64,000 nt of DNA from QQWI01 sp964522015 (lineage in GTDB: Bacteria > Bacillota > Clostridia > Peptostreptococcales > Acidaminobacteraceae): assembly GCA_964522015.1 (NCBI GenBank), contig CAZFST010000004.1, positions 62,001 to 126,000 of the forward strand. Reading direction: 5' to 3'. Positions 16,120 to 24,059 of this stretch are shown here, in pieces; the first letter of the stretch is position 1, and every line of letters begins with the position of its first letter. Both the position numbers and the translations under genes were made by a program. The notes beneath the pieces are model-generated. The model saw only the letters and a program-made list of their open reading frames with translations, had not been told where the DNA came from and ran no database searches.

Positions 16120-16821
16120 TTATAAAGTCTCCTTATTGTCATTCACCAGGTTCTCGTAAGTTGTTAAAACCCCATTCTTAAATTTCTCCAGACCAATTCG
16201 GTCAATGTAGTCACCTAGCTTTTCACCCATATCTGCAGTGGTGCAGTAAAAATTATAGATTGCTTCCACCATGTCATAGGCTTGATCTTCTGTCAATTTA
16301 TCTGCAACATCATCCGGTAGTCGTGGATAAAAACCAGCACTGCCACCAACGCGAATCAAGTAGCCTTCTTCGTTGGCAAGGACCACGATATCTTTAGAAT
16401 TGGCACTGGTACAAGCATTCATACAACCAGCCACTCCGATTTTTGTCCTGTTAGGAGTGGCGGCACCGTAGTATCGCTTTTCCAGTTTCATGGCTAGTTT
16501 CATGCTATTTTGTTTAGAACGTTTGCAAAAGGAGGCAGGGCACATTTCTACGTTTTTCACAGAGTATGGTGAAAGAATAGCCGGTTCCATACCTAAATCT
16601 TCCCATGCTTTGTCCACGTCTTCTGGTGCTATGCCCAGTATTGCAACTCGCTGTCCAGAGGTTATTTTTAAAGTGCCATGGTACCGTTCTGCCACATCGG
16701 CAAGTTTTCTTAAAATATCTGGTGTGGCAAATCCACCGGGAATACGAGGTGTAATACCATAAGTGCGCTTTTCGCCCCGAGGCTTTTGAAGTACTGCGTG
16801 TTTTGGAAGCATATTGGCCAC
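16120..16821 (-). CDS. Small siroheme/4Fe-4S nitrite- or sulfite-reductase-like protein
   Basis: A 233-residue single-module relative of the nitrite/sulfite reductase family. Order: N-terminal ferredoxin-like half-domain (ITPRIPGGFATPDILRKLAD, then ITSGQRVAILGI) and the siroheme/4Fe-4S half-domain. The cluster cysteines appear as CPASFC and CMNAC. The second pair is the usual Cx3C, but the first is Cx4C rather than the common Cx5C. Like other short versions it lacks the second copy found in assimilatory enzymes. It may reduce sulfite or nitrite, or act as an electron-transfer siroheme protein. First gene of a three-gene operon; its promoter and operator match those of asrABC. Confidence 0.85.
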   Translation of the reverse strand: MANMLPKHAVLQKPRGEKRTYGITPRIPGGFATPDILRKLADVAERYHGTLKITSGQRVAILGIAPEDVDKAWEDLGMEPAILSPYSVKNVEMCPASFCKRSKQNSMKLAMKLEKRYYGAATPNRTKIGVAGCMNACTSANSKDIVVLANEEGYLIRVGGSAGFYPRLPDDVADKLTEDQAYDMVEAIYNFYCTTADMGEKLGDYIDRIGLEKFKNGVLTTYENLVNDNKETL

Positions 16822-16847
16822 TCCTTTTGTGTGCGGTTCATGGTCTT

Positions 16848-16891
16848 AGTATACACGAGGTTTATGATTGTCTGCGGTATCATATGTTACC
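16848..16891 (-). promoter_or_regulatory. Promoter and operator of the siroheme reductase-like operon
   Basis: On the minus strand, the inverted repeat GGTAACATATGATACC (16891-16876) is followed 22 bases later by TATACT (16853-16848). The operator centre falls near -42 relative to the expected start, the class II activator position of CRP/FNR-type regulators. The same arrangement with the same spacing precedes asrA. Confidence 0.65.
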
Positions 16892-17155
16892 TAAGTATAT
16901 GGTGCTAGAAATCAAAATAAAGATTTCCGACTCCTTTAGTAGAGTATATCACGTTAGAGACTATTAATGCGAATCTTACTTTGATGATGAGCTAGAGTTT
17001 GATAGAAAATGCTCTGATTAGAGTTTAATAGAAAGTGCTTACGGTCAGACAATAAAGGGTAAATGATAAACGAAAAAAGCTAACTCTTAATACCCATGGG
17101 TAAATGTCCTAAACAATGGTGGCTAGTACATTGTTCTTAATGAATGGAGGATCAA
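16892..17155. other. Rest of the divergent intergenic region with repeats
   Basis: The 334-base gap between the divergent siroheme reductase-like and DUF523 genes codes nothing visible. Beyond the operator above it holds a 21-bp direct repeat with two mismatches (16993-17013 and 17019-17039, both TAGAGTTTnATAGAAAnTGCT), a 12-bp palindrome TACCCATGGGTA (17091-17102), the word GGGTAAATG twice (17058 and 17098), and an inverted repeat AACAATG-N10-CATTGTT (17112-17135) just before the DUF523 ribosome binding site. These look like regulatory sites of the DUF523 gene. Confidence 0.5.
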
Positions 17156-18136
17156 ATGGAACCGATTTTAGAAGGTACTTTAAAAATAGGAATCAGCGCT
17201 TGTTTGTATGATTGCAAATTCAGATACAATGGTAAGGGATGGAATCAGGTGAATTTTATAGGTCGGGAAAAAGGAGAATTCACTTGGTATCCTGTCTGCG
17301 TTGAAGTGGCAGCCGGATTTGGGGTTCCTAGAGAAGCCATTAGAATAACGGGTGGAAATGGTGACCAGGTTTGGAAAGGGGAGGCCAGTGTAAAAACTTC
17401 TTCTGGCAAAGACGTTAGTCAAACACTAATGAACAGCTGTGATTTTGCAGTTGACATGCTCAAGCGTGAAGGGGTCCATGCTTTTATTTATATGGAAGGT
17501 AGCCCTTCTTGCGGTGTGTATCGAACAACTTTAAAAAATAAAAGACTTGGAAAACCACCAGGGGTTTTTGGCGCTAAACTTTTGGAAGAAGGGTTCTTTC
17601 TGATTCCTGGTCAAGATTTATCAAGTCCCGTAAAATGGTGGGATTGGCGCAGACGATTAATGGCTTTTTTATGGCTGAAAGAGCAACCGTTAGATAGCCG
17701 AAAAGAACTGTTTGCAGTATGGCACACTATCAAGTTTTTATGCCAAGAGCTCGATGAATCCTATTCAAGGGCCATTGGTAAAGCCATCGCCGCGCTGGGC
17801 AATGGTAGCGATCTTGACCCCCTTAAATCCATCAATGAAGTAGCGGAAGTGGTTTACATTGACGAACCAGCTCTCTATAAAAAATGGCAAGAAGAATGGC
17901 TTATGTTACTACGTAAACCATCCACCATTGAAAAAATTAAAAATCGCCTATGGAAGCATTATAGTTTTACAAGAAAGAAAACAGGGGTAGCAATTGATGA
18001 CATCATGGCTCCAGATGGTCTAAGAAACGTGACTCATATAGCCAAAGAACTGTTACTAATGGAGCGGGCAAGTAGAGATAGTCGTTATTTGTTTGGGGCC
18101 TCCCCAATCTTAAAGAAACATAGCAATAAACGATAG
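17156..18136 (+). CDS. DUF523 (TudS/YbbK-like) protein with C-terminal helical domain
   Basis: The N-terminal 165 residues match DUF523, the family of the 4Fe-4S thiouracil desulfurase TudS. Cysteines that would bind the cluster are seen in ISACLYDC, YPVCVEVAAGFGVPRE and GSPSCG. The C-terminal 160 residues (FAVWHTIKFLCQELDESY, then GKAIAAL) form a charged helical domain that may be a divergent DUF1722, which is often fused to DUF523. An earlier in-frame ATG at 17144 overlaps the ribosome binding site; GGAGG (17146-17150) is five bases before the ATG at 17156, which is chosen. Substrate unknown. Confidence 0.8.
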   Translation: MEPILEGTLKIGISACLYDCKFRYNGKGWNQVNFIGREKGEFTWYPVCVEVAAGFGVPREAIRITGGNGDQVWKGEASVKTSSGKDVSQTLMNSCDFAVDMLKREGVHAFIYMEGSPSCGVYRTTLKNKRLGKPPGVFGAKLLEEGFFLIPGQDLSSPVKWWDWRRRLMAFLWLKEQPLDSRKELFAVWHTIKFLCQELDESYSRAIGKAIAALGNGSDLDPLKSINEVAEVVYIDEPALYKKWQEEWLMLLRKPSTIEKIKNRLWKHYSFTRKKTGVAIDDIMAPDGLRNVTHIAKELLLMERASRDSRYLFGASPILKKHSNKR

Positions 18137-18196
18137 GCCATTATGATTTTTGGATTTGTTGGGACAATTAAGAATTACAAGGGTAGGAGGTGACTC

Positions 18197-20644
18197 GTGG
18201 ATACAAGGATTCCTGAGATTCTTAAACGCATGACCTTAAAAGAAAAAGCATCACTCTGTTCAGGTCAAGGATTTTGGCATTTACAAGGAATTCCACGACT
18301 GAAAATCCCCAGCATTATGGTAGCCGATGGTCCCCACGGACTCAGAAAGCAGATTGGGGATAGTGATCATCTTGGCATGAATCAAAGCGCACAGGCCACC
18401 TGCTTTCCAACAGAGTCAGCAGTGGCGTGTTCGTGGAACAGGCTACTGATTTACGAAATAGGTATTGCCCTTGGTGAAGAGTGTTTACAAGAAGATGTGC
18501 AAATTCTATTAGGACCAGGGGTAAATATTAAACGGTCGCCATTGTGCGGTCGCAATTTTGAGTACTTCTCAGAGGATCCTTTTTTAACTGGTGAGCTGGC
18601 AACCTCTTATATTTTAGGTGTCCAGAGTTTGGGTGTTGGCACTTCAATTAAGCATTTTGCCGCTAATAATCAAGAGTTTAAACGGATGACTATTGACTCC
18701 GTTGTCGATGAACGAACCCTCCGTGAAATCTACTTAACTGGTTTTGAAATGGCTATCAAAGCATCTCGGCCAATGACGGTGATGTGTGCCTATAATATGC
18801 TGGATGGTATTTATTGTAGTGAGAACCATCGCCTACTGACTACAATACTCCGAGAACAGTGGGGGTATCAAGGGATTGTCATCAGCGATTGGGGAGCTGT
18901 GAACAATCGGGTTGCTGCCCTCCAAGCAGGACTCGAGCTAGAGATGCCAACCAGTGGGGGCCTTAATGATAAGCGGATTATCGATGCTGTCAATAGGGAT
19001 TTTTTGAGTGAGGGACTTTTAGACGACGTTGTCACTCGGTTGTTAAGGGTTATTATGACCACTGATGACATGAGGCGGCCGGGGTACCGCTATAATCCAC
19101 AAGCCCATCACGAGTTAGCCAAACGGGCAGCTGTAGAATCCGCAGTACTCCTTAAAAATGAGTTGGGTGTTCTACCAATCAGTCCTGATAAAAAGGTTTT
19201 GTTTATAGGCGAATTTTTTGCCAGCCCTCGCTATCAAGGTAGTGGTAGCTCCATGATTAACCCCCTGAGCTTACGAAGTGCAAAGCAGCGTGTGGAAGAA
19301 CTTGATTATCCTCATCAGTATAGAAAGGGTTATGAGTCAAAGCGTGATAAACCAGACGAGCGTCTAGTTGGTGCAGCCCTTGATGAAGCCTCACAACCGG
19401 ATATTGACGTGGTGGTGATTTTTGCGGGCCTTACAGCAGATTACGAGTCTGAAGGATTTGACCGGACTCACCTGAATTTGCCACAGTCCCATAATGACTT
19501 AATCACGAAACTGTGTGCTGTTCACAATAAGGTTGTGGTTGTACTCCAAAATGGCGCGCCAGTCTTGATGCCTTGGCTGACACAAGTAGAAGGTCTTTTT
19601 GAGGCTTATCTTGGAGGCGAAGCAGGTGGTGAAGCTATTATTGACTTACTCTATGGATTGGAGACACCTAGCGGTAAGCTTGCTGAAACCTTTCCCATTA
19701 ACCTCGAAACTTGTGCCGCTTCACCCTATTACCCAATGGGCCCCCATGTGGTTGAGTACCGTGAGGGATTATATGTGGGCTATAGAGACTACGACACCTT
19801 TAATAAACCTGTTCTTTTCCCATTTGGCTTTGGCCTCAGTTACACTGCTTTTAGTTATGAGCATATTCATATCAGCCACAAACATATCAATTGCGATGAA
19901 AAACTGGTTGTCACCGTTTATATTCGCAATGTAGGGAAACGAGAAGGGGCTGAAATTATTCAATTATACGTCCATGACTGTGATGCCACCATGTATCGTC
20001 CCGAGCAAGAACTTAAGGGTTTTGAAAAGATATGGTTAAAGCCCGGTCAACGGAAACGGGTTCGTTTTGTCCTAGATAAAAGGTCCTTTGCCTACTATAA
20101 TGTGGACGAAGCTGATTGGCATGTTGAATCAGGCCGTTTTGAAATTCGAGTGGGCAGATCTTCAAGAGATATACAAATGCGAAGTTTTGTCAGGGTTGAT
20201 TCAACCAAGGGGCATATCTTGATTCCTGATTTAAGAAAAATCGCCCCAGAATACTACCAGAAAACAAAGCGGGTGCTGAAGGTTAGTGAGGAGAGTTTTA
20301 AAAAGTTGCTCAAGCGCGATTTACCCAGAAATAAGACCATCAAACGGGGTGATTTCAGCCTGAATTCAACCCTAAGCGATATTAAAGTCACCCCACTGGG
20401 TTGGCTGATTTACCATCAAGCCATGAGACACTTCAAGAAACTAGCCAAAGTACATGGCCACGACGAAGCTCTAGTCAACCGGTTAAAATCAGCTGTAGAC
20501 GACATGCCCCTTAGGAGTTTTGTCCAAATGACCGGGGGGATGTTTACCTTTAAAACAGTGAATTTAATTTTGTATATTATGAATGGCCACTATATCCGGG
20601 CCATCAAGGCTCTCTTTTATATGAAAAAACAAGGTGGCGATTGA
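18197..20644 (+). CDS. Glycoside hydrolase family 3 beta-glucosidase
   Basis: Cytosolic GH3 enzyme, 815 residues, no signal peptide. The (beta/alpha)8 domain (residues 5-300) includes ADGPHGLR, KHFAANNQE and the nucleophile motif VISDWGA with Asp231. The second alpha/beta sandwich domain (about 315-540) contains AGLTADYESEGFDR, and a fibronectin III-like domain follows (REGAEIIQLYV). An extra C-terminal part of about 125 residues (690-815) is not typical and contains a hydrophobic stretch near TVNLILYIMNG. The start is GTG with GGAGG six bases before it. Substrate could be a beta-glucan oligosaccharide; sophorose from the cyclic glucan is only a guess. Confidence 0.93.
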   Translation: MDTRIPEILKRMTLKEKASLCSGQGFWHLQGIPRLKIPSIMVADGPHGLRKQIGDSDHLGMNQSAQATCFPTESAVACSWNRLLIYEIGIALGEECLQEDVQILLGPGVNIKRSPLCGRNFEYFSEDPFLTGELATSYILGVQSLGVGTSIKHFAANNQEFKRMTIDSVVDERTLREIYLTGFEMAIKASRPMTVMCAYNMLDGIYCSENHRLLTTILREQWGYQGIVISDWGAVNNRVAALQAGLELEMPTSGGLNDKRIIDAVNRDFLSEGLLDDVVTRLLRVIMTTDDMRRPGYRYNPQAHHELAKRAAVESAVLLKNELGVLPISPDKKVLFIGEFFASPRYQGSGSSMINPLSLRSAKQRVEELDYPHQYRKGYESKRDKPDERLVGAALDEASQPDIDVVVIFAGLTADYESEGFDRTHLNLPQSHNDLITKLCAVHNKVVVVLQNGAPVLMPWLTQVEGLFEAYLGGEAGGEAIIDLLYGLETPSGKLAETFPINLETCAASPYYPMGPHVVEYREGLYVGYRDYDTFNKPVLFPFGFGLSYTAFSYEHIHISHKHINCDEKLVVTVYIRNVGKREGAEIIQLYVHDCDATMYRPEQELKGFEKIWLKPGQRKRVRFVLDKRSFAYYNVDEADWHVESGRFEIRVGRSSRDIQMRSFVRVDSTKGHILIPDLRKIAPEYYQKTKRVLKVSEESFKKLLKRDLPRNKTIKRGDFSLNSTLSDIKVTPLGWLIYHQAMRHFKKLAKVHGHDEALVNRLKSAVDDMPLRSFVQMTGGMFTFKTVNLILYIMNGHYIRAIKALFYMKKQGGD

Positions 20645-20673
20645 CTTAAAACTTTATAGTAAGGGAGTGGCTT

Positions 20674-22644
20674 ATGAAATTGAGTTGGCAATTTAAAAGT
20701 TTGAGACAAAGGTTGATTGTAACCTTTCTTTCACTGATTTTAATTTCTATAGTAATTTTATCTGCCGCTGCAACCTATCAAGTTACTTTTCAAACTAAAG
20801 ATGATTTCCAGCGTTCCATTGACCAGCAACTACTTTTGGTTGATCAGAGTATGGCACTCTATACCCAAAATATTTCGGCTAATACACGGGCCCTTTCAGA
20901 GCTTCCACTCATAAAGTTAGCGGATTCTAGGATAACATCCTATGTTGGTAAATCGGGATTAAATGGGTTTGTTGATATGGACCCTACACAGGGTGACCCT
21001 TATGAACAAGCGGTGTTTCAGGTTTTAAAGACCTTTCAGTCAGCCCATCCATCCTTAAAGAATGCAGGTCTTGGGGTGCAATCAAACGGTGGTTTTATAA
21101 AATACCCGCCAAGCAAGCGCTTTGATGGTTATGATGCTCGTGAAAGAGATTGGTATAAAAAAGCAATGGAACAACCTGGTGAAGTTGTTATTTCTGAAAT
21201 TTATACAACTTCAAGCAACGAGAAGGTAGTTCTTTGTGTAACGACTGTGCAGAATGCCAAGAATGAAATTGTAGGGGTAATCACTGTCGATTTTGATTTA
21301 AAAGATCTTTCAGATACGATTTCAAAAGTAAAGATTGGGGATGCTGGATTTATTATCTTAACAGATTCAACCCAAAGAATACTTGCGCATCCTAAAGATC
21401 CAAGTGCAATTGGAAAAACATTAATGGAATCAAAAATAAGAATGCCTTTAAATAAGATGCGCTATCAGTCAAAACCCTCAGCATTGCAGGCGTTTCCACT
21501 GACTTATGTGGTTGTTGTTCCAGAAAAAGAATTTTACAAAAGCGCTTGGCTTGTTATCAATCGTATGTTTTTTATTGTGATTTTACTTGTTGGTCTAGCC
21601 CTAATGGCCTCAATCCTATTGTCCAATCGCCTATCCCATCCTCTTTTAGTTCTTAGCCAATTTTCCGATACTCTGGCAGCTGGTAACCTCAGTGAAAGGT
21701 TGGAGATGACAAGGCGTGATGAAATAGGTCAGTTATGTCTACGCTTCAATCACATGGCAGGTGCACTTCAAGAGTCCACTGAACATTTGGAGGAGCGGGT
21801 TCAAGAACGGACCATCAAATTATCAGAGGCTAACCATAATCTTATCACGACTAACCTTGAACTTGAAAGAACCCTTGAAATCCTTAAAAACACACAATTA
21901 CAACTTATTCAATCTGAAAAACTCGCTGGACTGGGTTCAATGGTATCTGGAATTGCTCACGAGATTAACACACCTCTTGGCAGTGCCATCACTCTAGCTT
22001 CTTATGTAGAAACTCTTAATCATGAAATCAAGAAGACTTGGATAAATGGACAAATGCAAAAGCGGGATTTTGAAAATTTTATAGAGACTTCAGCCCAGGC
22101 TATTGATTCGTTAAACCGGAATCTTGACCGTTCCAGATATCTTGTAGACCTCTTTAAACAGGTTGCTGTTGACCAATCATCTGAAATAAAACGTGTTTTT
22201 CACGTGAAATCGTACATCGACGATTTTATAGAAACTCTTAAAGTGAGGCTGAGTCAATCAGGATTGTCGATTTATTGGAATTGCAGTGAGTCAATAGAGA
22301 TAGAAAACTACCCTGGGGCTTTACTTCAGATAATCACGCAGCTAATCGAAAACGCCATCGCGCACGGTTTTTCTGATAGGCAAGGTGGCCAAATTAATCT
22401 CTCGTTCACAGTTAGCCAAATGACAGGAATCTTAATTTTCTCAGATGATGGGAAGGGTATTGAAAAAAGCATGTTGAATAGAATATTTGATCCTTTTTTC
22501 ACAACTGCCTATAACAGAGGCGCAACAGGACTTGGATTGCATATCGTTTATAATATTGTCACTCTACAATTGAACGGAACAATCGAAGTAACTTCTACCC
22601 TAGGGAAGGGGGTTGTATTTACAATCACATTCCCAATTAAATAG
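20674..22644 (+). CDS. Membrane sensor histidine kinase (Cache-HAMP-HisKA-HATPase)
   Basis: Transmembrane helices at about residues 13-35 and 288-312 flank an extracellular Cache-type sensor domain. It contains the motif RERDWYKKAMEQPGEVVISE, typical of double-Cache ligand-binding domains. A HAMP domain (about 312-365), a coiled coil (EERVQERTIKLSEAN) and the kinase core follow. The H box is GIAHEINTPLG with His429; the N box is LIENAIAHG; G boxes are DDGKGI and GATGLGLHIV. All key residues are present. No response regulator gene is adjacent, so the partner is elsewhere. It starts 30 bases after the GH3 gene and may share its transcript. Confidence 0.92.
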   Translation: MKLSWQFKSLRQRLIVTFLSLILISIVILSAAATYQVTFQTKDDFQRSIDQQLLLVDQSMALYTQNISANTRALSELPLIKLADSRITSYVGKSGLNGFVDMDPTQGDPYEQAVFQVLKTFQSAHPSLKNAGLGVQSNGGFIKYPPSKRFDGYDARERDWYKKAMEQPGEVVISEIYTTSSNEKVVLCVTTVQNAKNEIVGVITVDFDLKDLSDTISKVKIGDAGFIILTDSTQRILAHPKDPSAIGKTLMESKIRMPLNKMRYQSKPSALQAFPLTYVVVVPEKEFYKSAWLVINRMFFIVILLVGLALMASILLSNRLSHPLLVLSQFSDTLAAGNLSERLEMTRRDEIGQLCLRFNHMAGALQESTEHLEERVQERTIKLSEANHNLITTNLELERTLEILKNTQLQLIQSEKLAGLGSMVSGIAHEINTPLGSAITLASYVETLNHEIKKTWINGQMQKRDFENFIETSAQAIDSLNRNLDRSRYLVDLFKQVAVDQSSEIKRVFHVKSYIDDFIETLKVRLSQSGLSIYWNCSESIEIENYPGALLQIITQLIENAIAHGFSDRQGGQINLSFTVSQMTGILIFSDDGKGIEKSMLNRIFDPFFTTAYNRGATGLGLHIVYNIVTLQLNGTIEVTSTLGKGVVFTITFPIK

Positions 22645-22685
22645 AATTTAGCCCTTATATGACACCCCAAGCGTGCTGCCATTTG

Positions 22686-22694
22686 TGCTATAAT
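22686..22694 (+). promoter_or_regulatory. Extended -10 promoter element
   Basis: TGC-TATAAT, 38 bases before the PaaI-like gene start. No convincing -35 box. Confidence 0.45.
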
Positions 22695-22731
22695 ACACCT
22701 AGAGAAAACTATGTAAGCGGGGATAATTCAA

Positions 22732-23289
22732 ATGGTGAAAGAAGATATGGTGGGAGAACAAGTTAAAGAACCTGTTACCAGCCAAGTTAAAGAAGTGGCT
22801 GTCCTTCGAAAGCAAGAGAACAGCAGACACTGTCTTGTTTGTGGTCTTAAAAATGATTTAGGTCTTCACGCTGCTTTTTATGAGCTGGAAAATGGCGAAC
22901 TGTTGGGCATCTTTAAAGGAAAAGAAGGTCATCAGAGTTATCCAGGCAGACTCCATGGGGGTATTTCTTCTGCAATTCTTGACGAGACCATCGGCAGAGC
23001 CATCATGATAACAGATCCAGACACCTTTGGGGTGACCATTGAATTGACCTTAAAATATCGAAAGCCAGTGCCACTTGGAGAAGAGGTCAGGGTGATTGGA
23101 CGCATTACCAATCAGTCCCGCAGAGGCTTTGAAGGCACAGGGGAGATATTACTTGAAGATGGGTCTGTGGCTGTTTCTGCCAGCGGCAGATTTCTCCGTA
23201 TGCCCCTGGATCAAATTATGGAACCCGGGGACACCTTGGATTGGCAAGTCATTCTAAACGAAGAAGATCCACTTGGATTCACACTATAA
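22732..23289 (+). CDS. PaaI-like hotdog-fold thioesterase
   Basis: Predicted acyl-CoA thioesterase of the hotdog fold, 185 residues. The PaaI-type features are RHCLVCGLKNDLGL, RLHGGISSAILDE (the HGG segment with its catalytic aspartate/glutamate helix) and VTIELTLKYRKPVPLGEEV. The first 35 residues are charged and not part of the fold; translation could also begin at the in-frame ATG at residue 5. The substrate is unknown. It stands alone. Confidence 0.87.
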   Translation: MVKEDMVGEQVKEPVTSQVKEVAVLRKQENSRHCLVCGLKNDLGLHAAFYELENGELLGIFKGKEGHQSYPGRLHGGISSAILDETIGRAIMITDPDTFGVTIELTLKYRKPVPLGEEVRVIGRITNQSRRGFEGTGEILLEDGSVAVSASGRFLRMPLDQIMEPGDTLDWQVILNEEDPLGFTL

Positions 23290-23364
23290 AGTAAACTCCA
23301 AATATCTTAATCTAATAATCATAATCATCACATAGTCCTAATGATGCGTTAACAGAAGGGCAGT

Positions 23365-23409
23365 ACAATTGAATTAGCGAGTAGCTAGAGTTACTCTATA
23401 GACAATTGT
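23365..23409 (+). promoter_or_regulatory. Nested inverted repeat before the PHP-like gene
   Basis: ACAATTG (23365-23371) pairs with CAATTGT (23403-23409), and inside it GAGTA (23379-23383) pairs with TACTC (23392-23396). It ends two bases before the ribosome binding site AGGAG, so it could affect translation, or be a protein-binding site. Confidence 0.4.
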
Positions 23410-23421
23410 TAGGAGTGTGCC

Positions 23422-24036
23422 ATGAAAATTGATTTGAATGTACAGTCAAAATGGTCTTCTGGAGATATAGCGCCACTGGAATTGGTTTTGCGGGCAACGG
23501 CATCGGGAATTACTCATATGGCATTGTGTGATTATAGGTCGGTACAAGCTTTGGACCCCTTAAGAAATATTGCGAATACCTATGGCATCAAAATTATTAA
23601 TGGTATTTCTTTTCGGACTTACGATACGATTTCTCATCAGTTGGTGACACTGCGATGTTTAGCTTTTGACCTGTCTCATCCAGATATTGCGGCTTTGTGT
23701 CATGATAATCCAGTGCTTGAAACAGAAGAGGTAGTCACTGCGCTAAAGCTGTTAGGTGGCAAAGTGATCTTGGCAAATCCTCATGAAATTGACCCTGAGG
23801 GATTGCTAGAGCGGTTAGTTCTCCATGGTTTAAATGGAGTAGAACGTTTTTATCCAGGGGCTTCTGAGTACGATTTATCCGCGGTTGATGAAGTGATTAA
23901 TCGCTATGGTCTAATTGTCACTGGGGGGTCTTACGATGAGACTTATCAATGGGATGGTCTCTTAAATGGTCAGTATTTGTGCTCCGATGATGTCTTGCCT
24001 CGCCTGATGAACTATAAACGGGTGGCGGTGGTTTAA
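23422..24036 (+). CDS. Degenerate PHP-domain protein
   Basis: The 204-residue sequence follows the fold pattern of PHP phosphoesterases of the YciV/RNase AM type but lacks their metal ligands. Where the family has DLHxHT, this protein has DLNVQS; ITDHDT is LCDYRS; the GIEIST segment is GISFRT; the AHP(G/H) segment is ANPHEI; and the GSDxH segment is GSYDET. Nearly all metal-binding residues are therefore replaced. It is also shorter than the usual 280 residues. Likely a non-catalytic pseudoenzyme that may still bind a nucleotide or peptide. Probably co-transcribed with the nitroreductase 23 bases downstream. Confidence 0.7.
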   Translation: MKIDLNVQSKWSSGDIAPLELVLRATASGITHMALCDYRSVQALDPLRNIANTYGIKIINGISFRTYDTISHQLVTLRCLAFDLSHPDIAALCHDNPVLETEEVVTALKLLGGKVILANPHEIDPEGLLERLVLHGLNGVERFYPGASEYDLSAVDEVINRYGLIVTGGSYDETYQWDGLLNGQYLCSDDVLPRLMNYKRVAVV

Positions 24037-24059
24037 GGGGCGCTAGAATAGGAGCCCTG

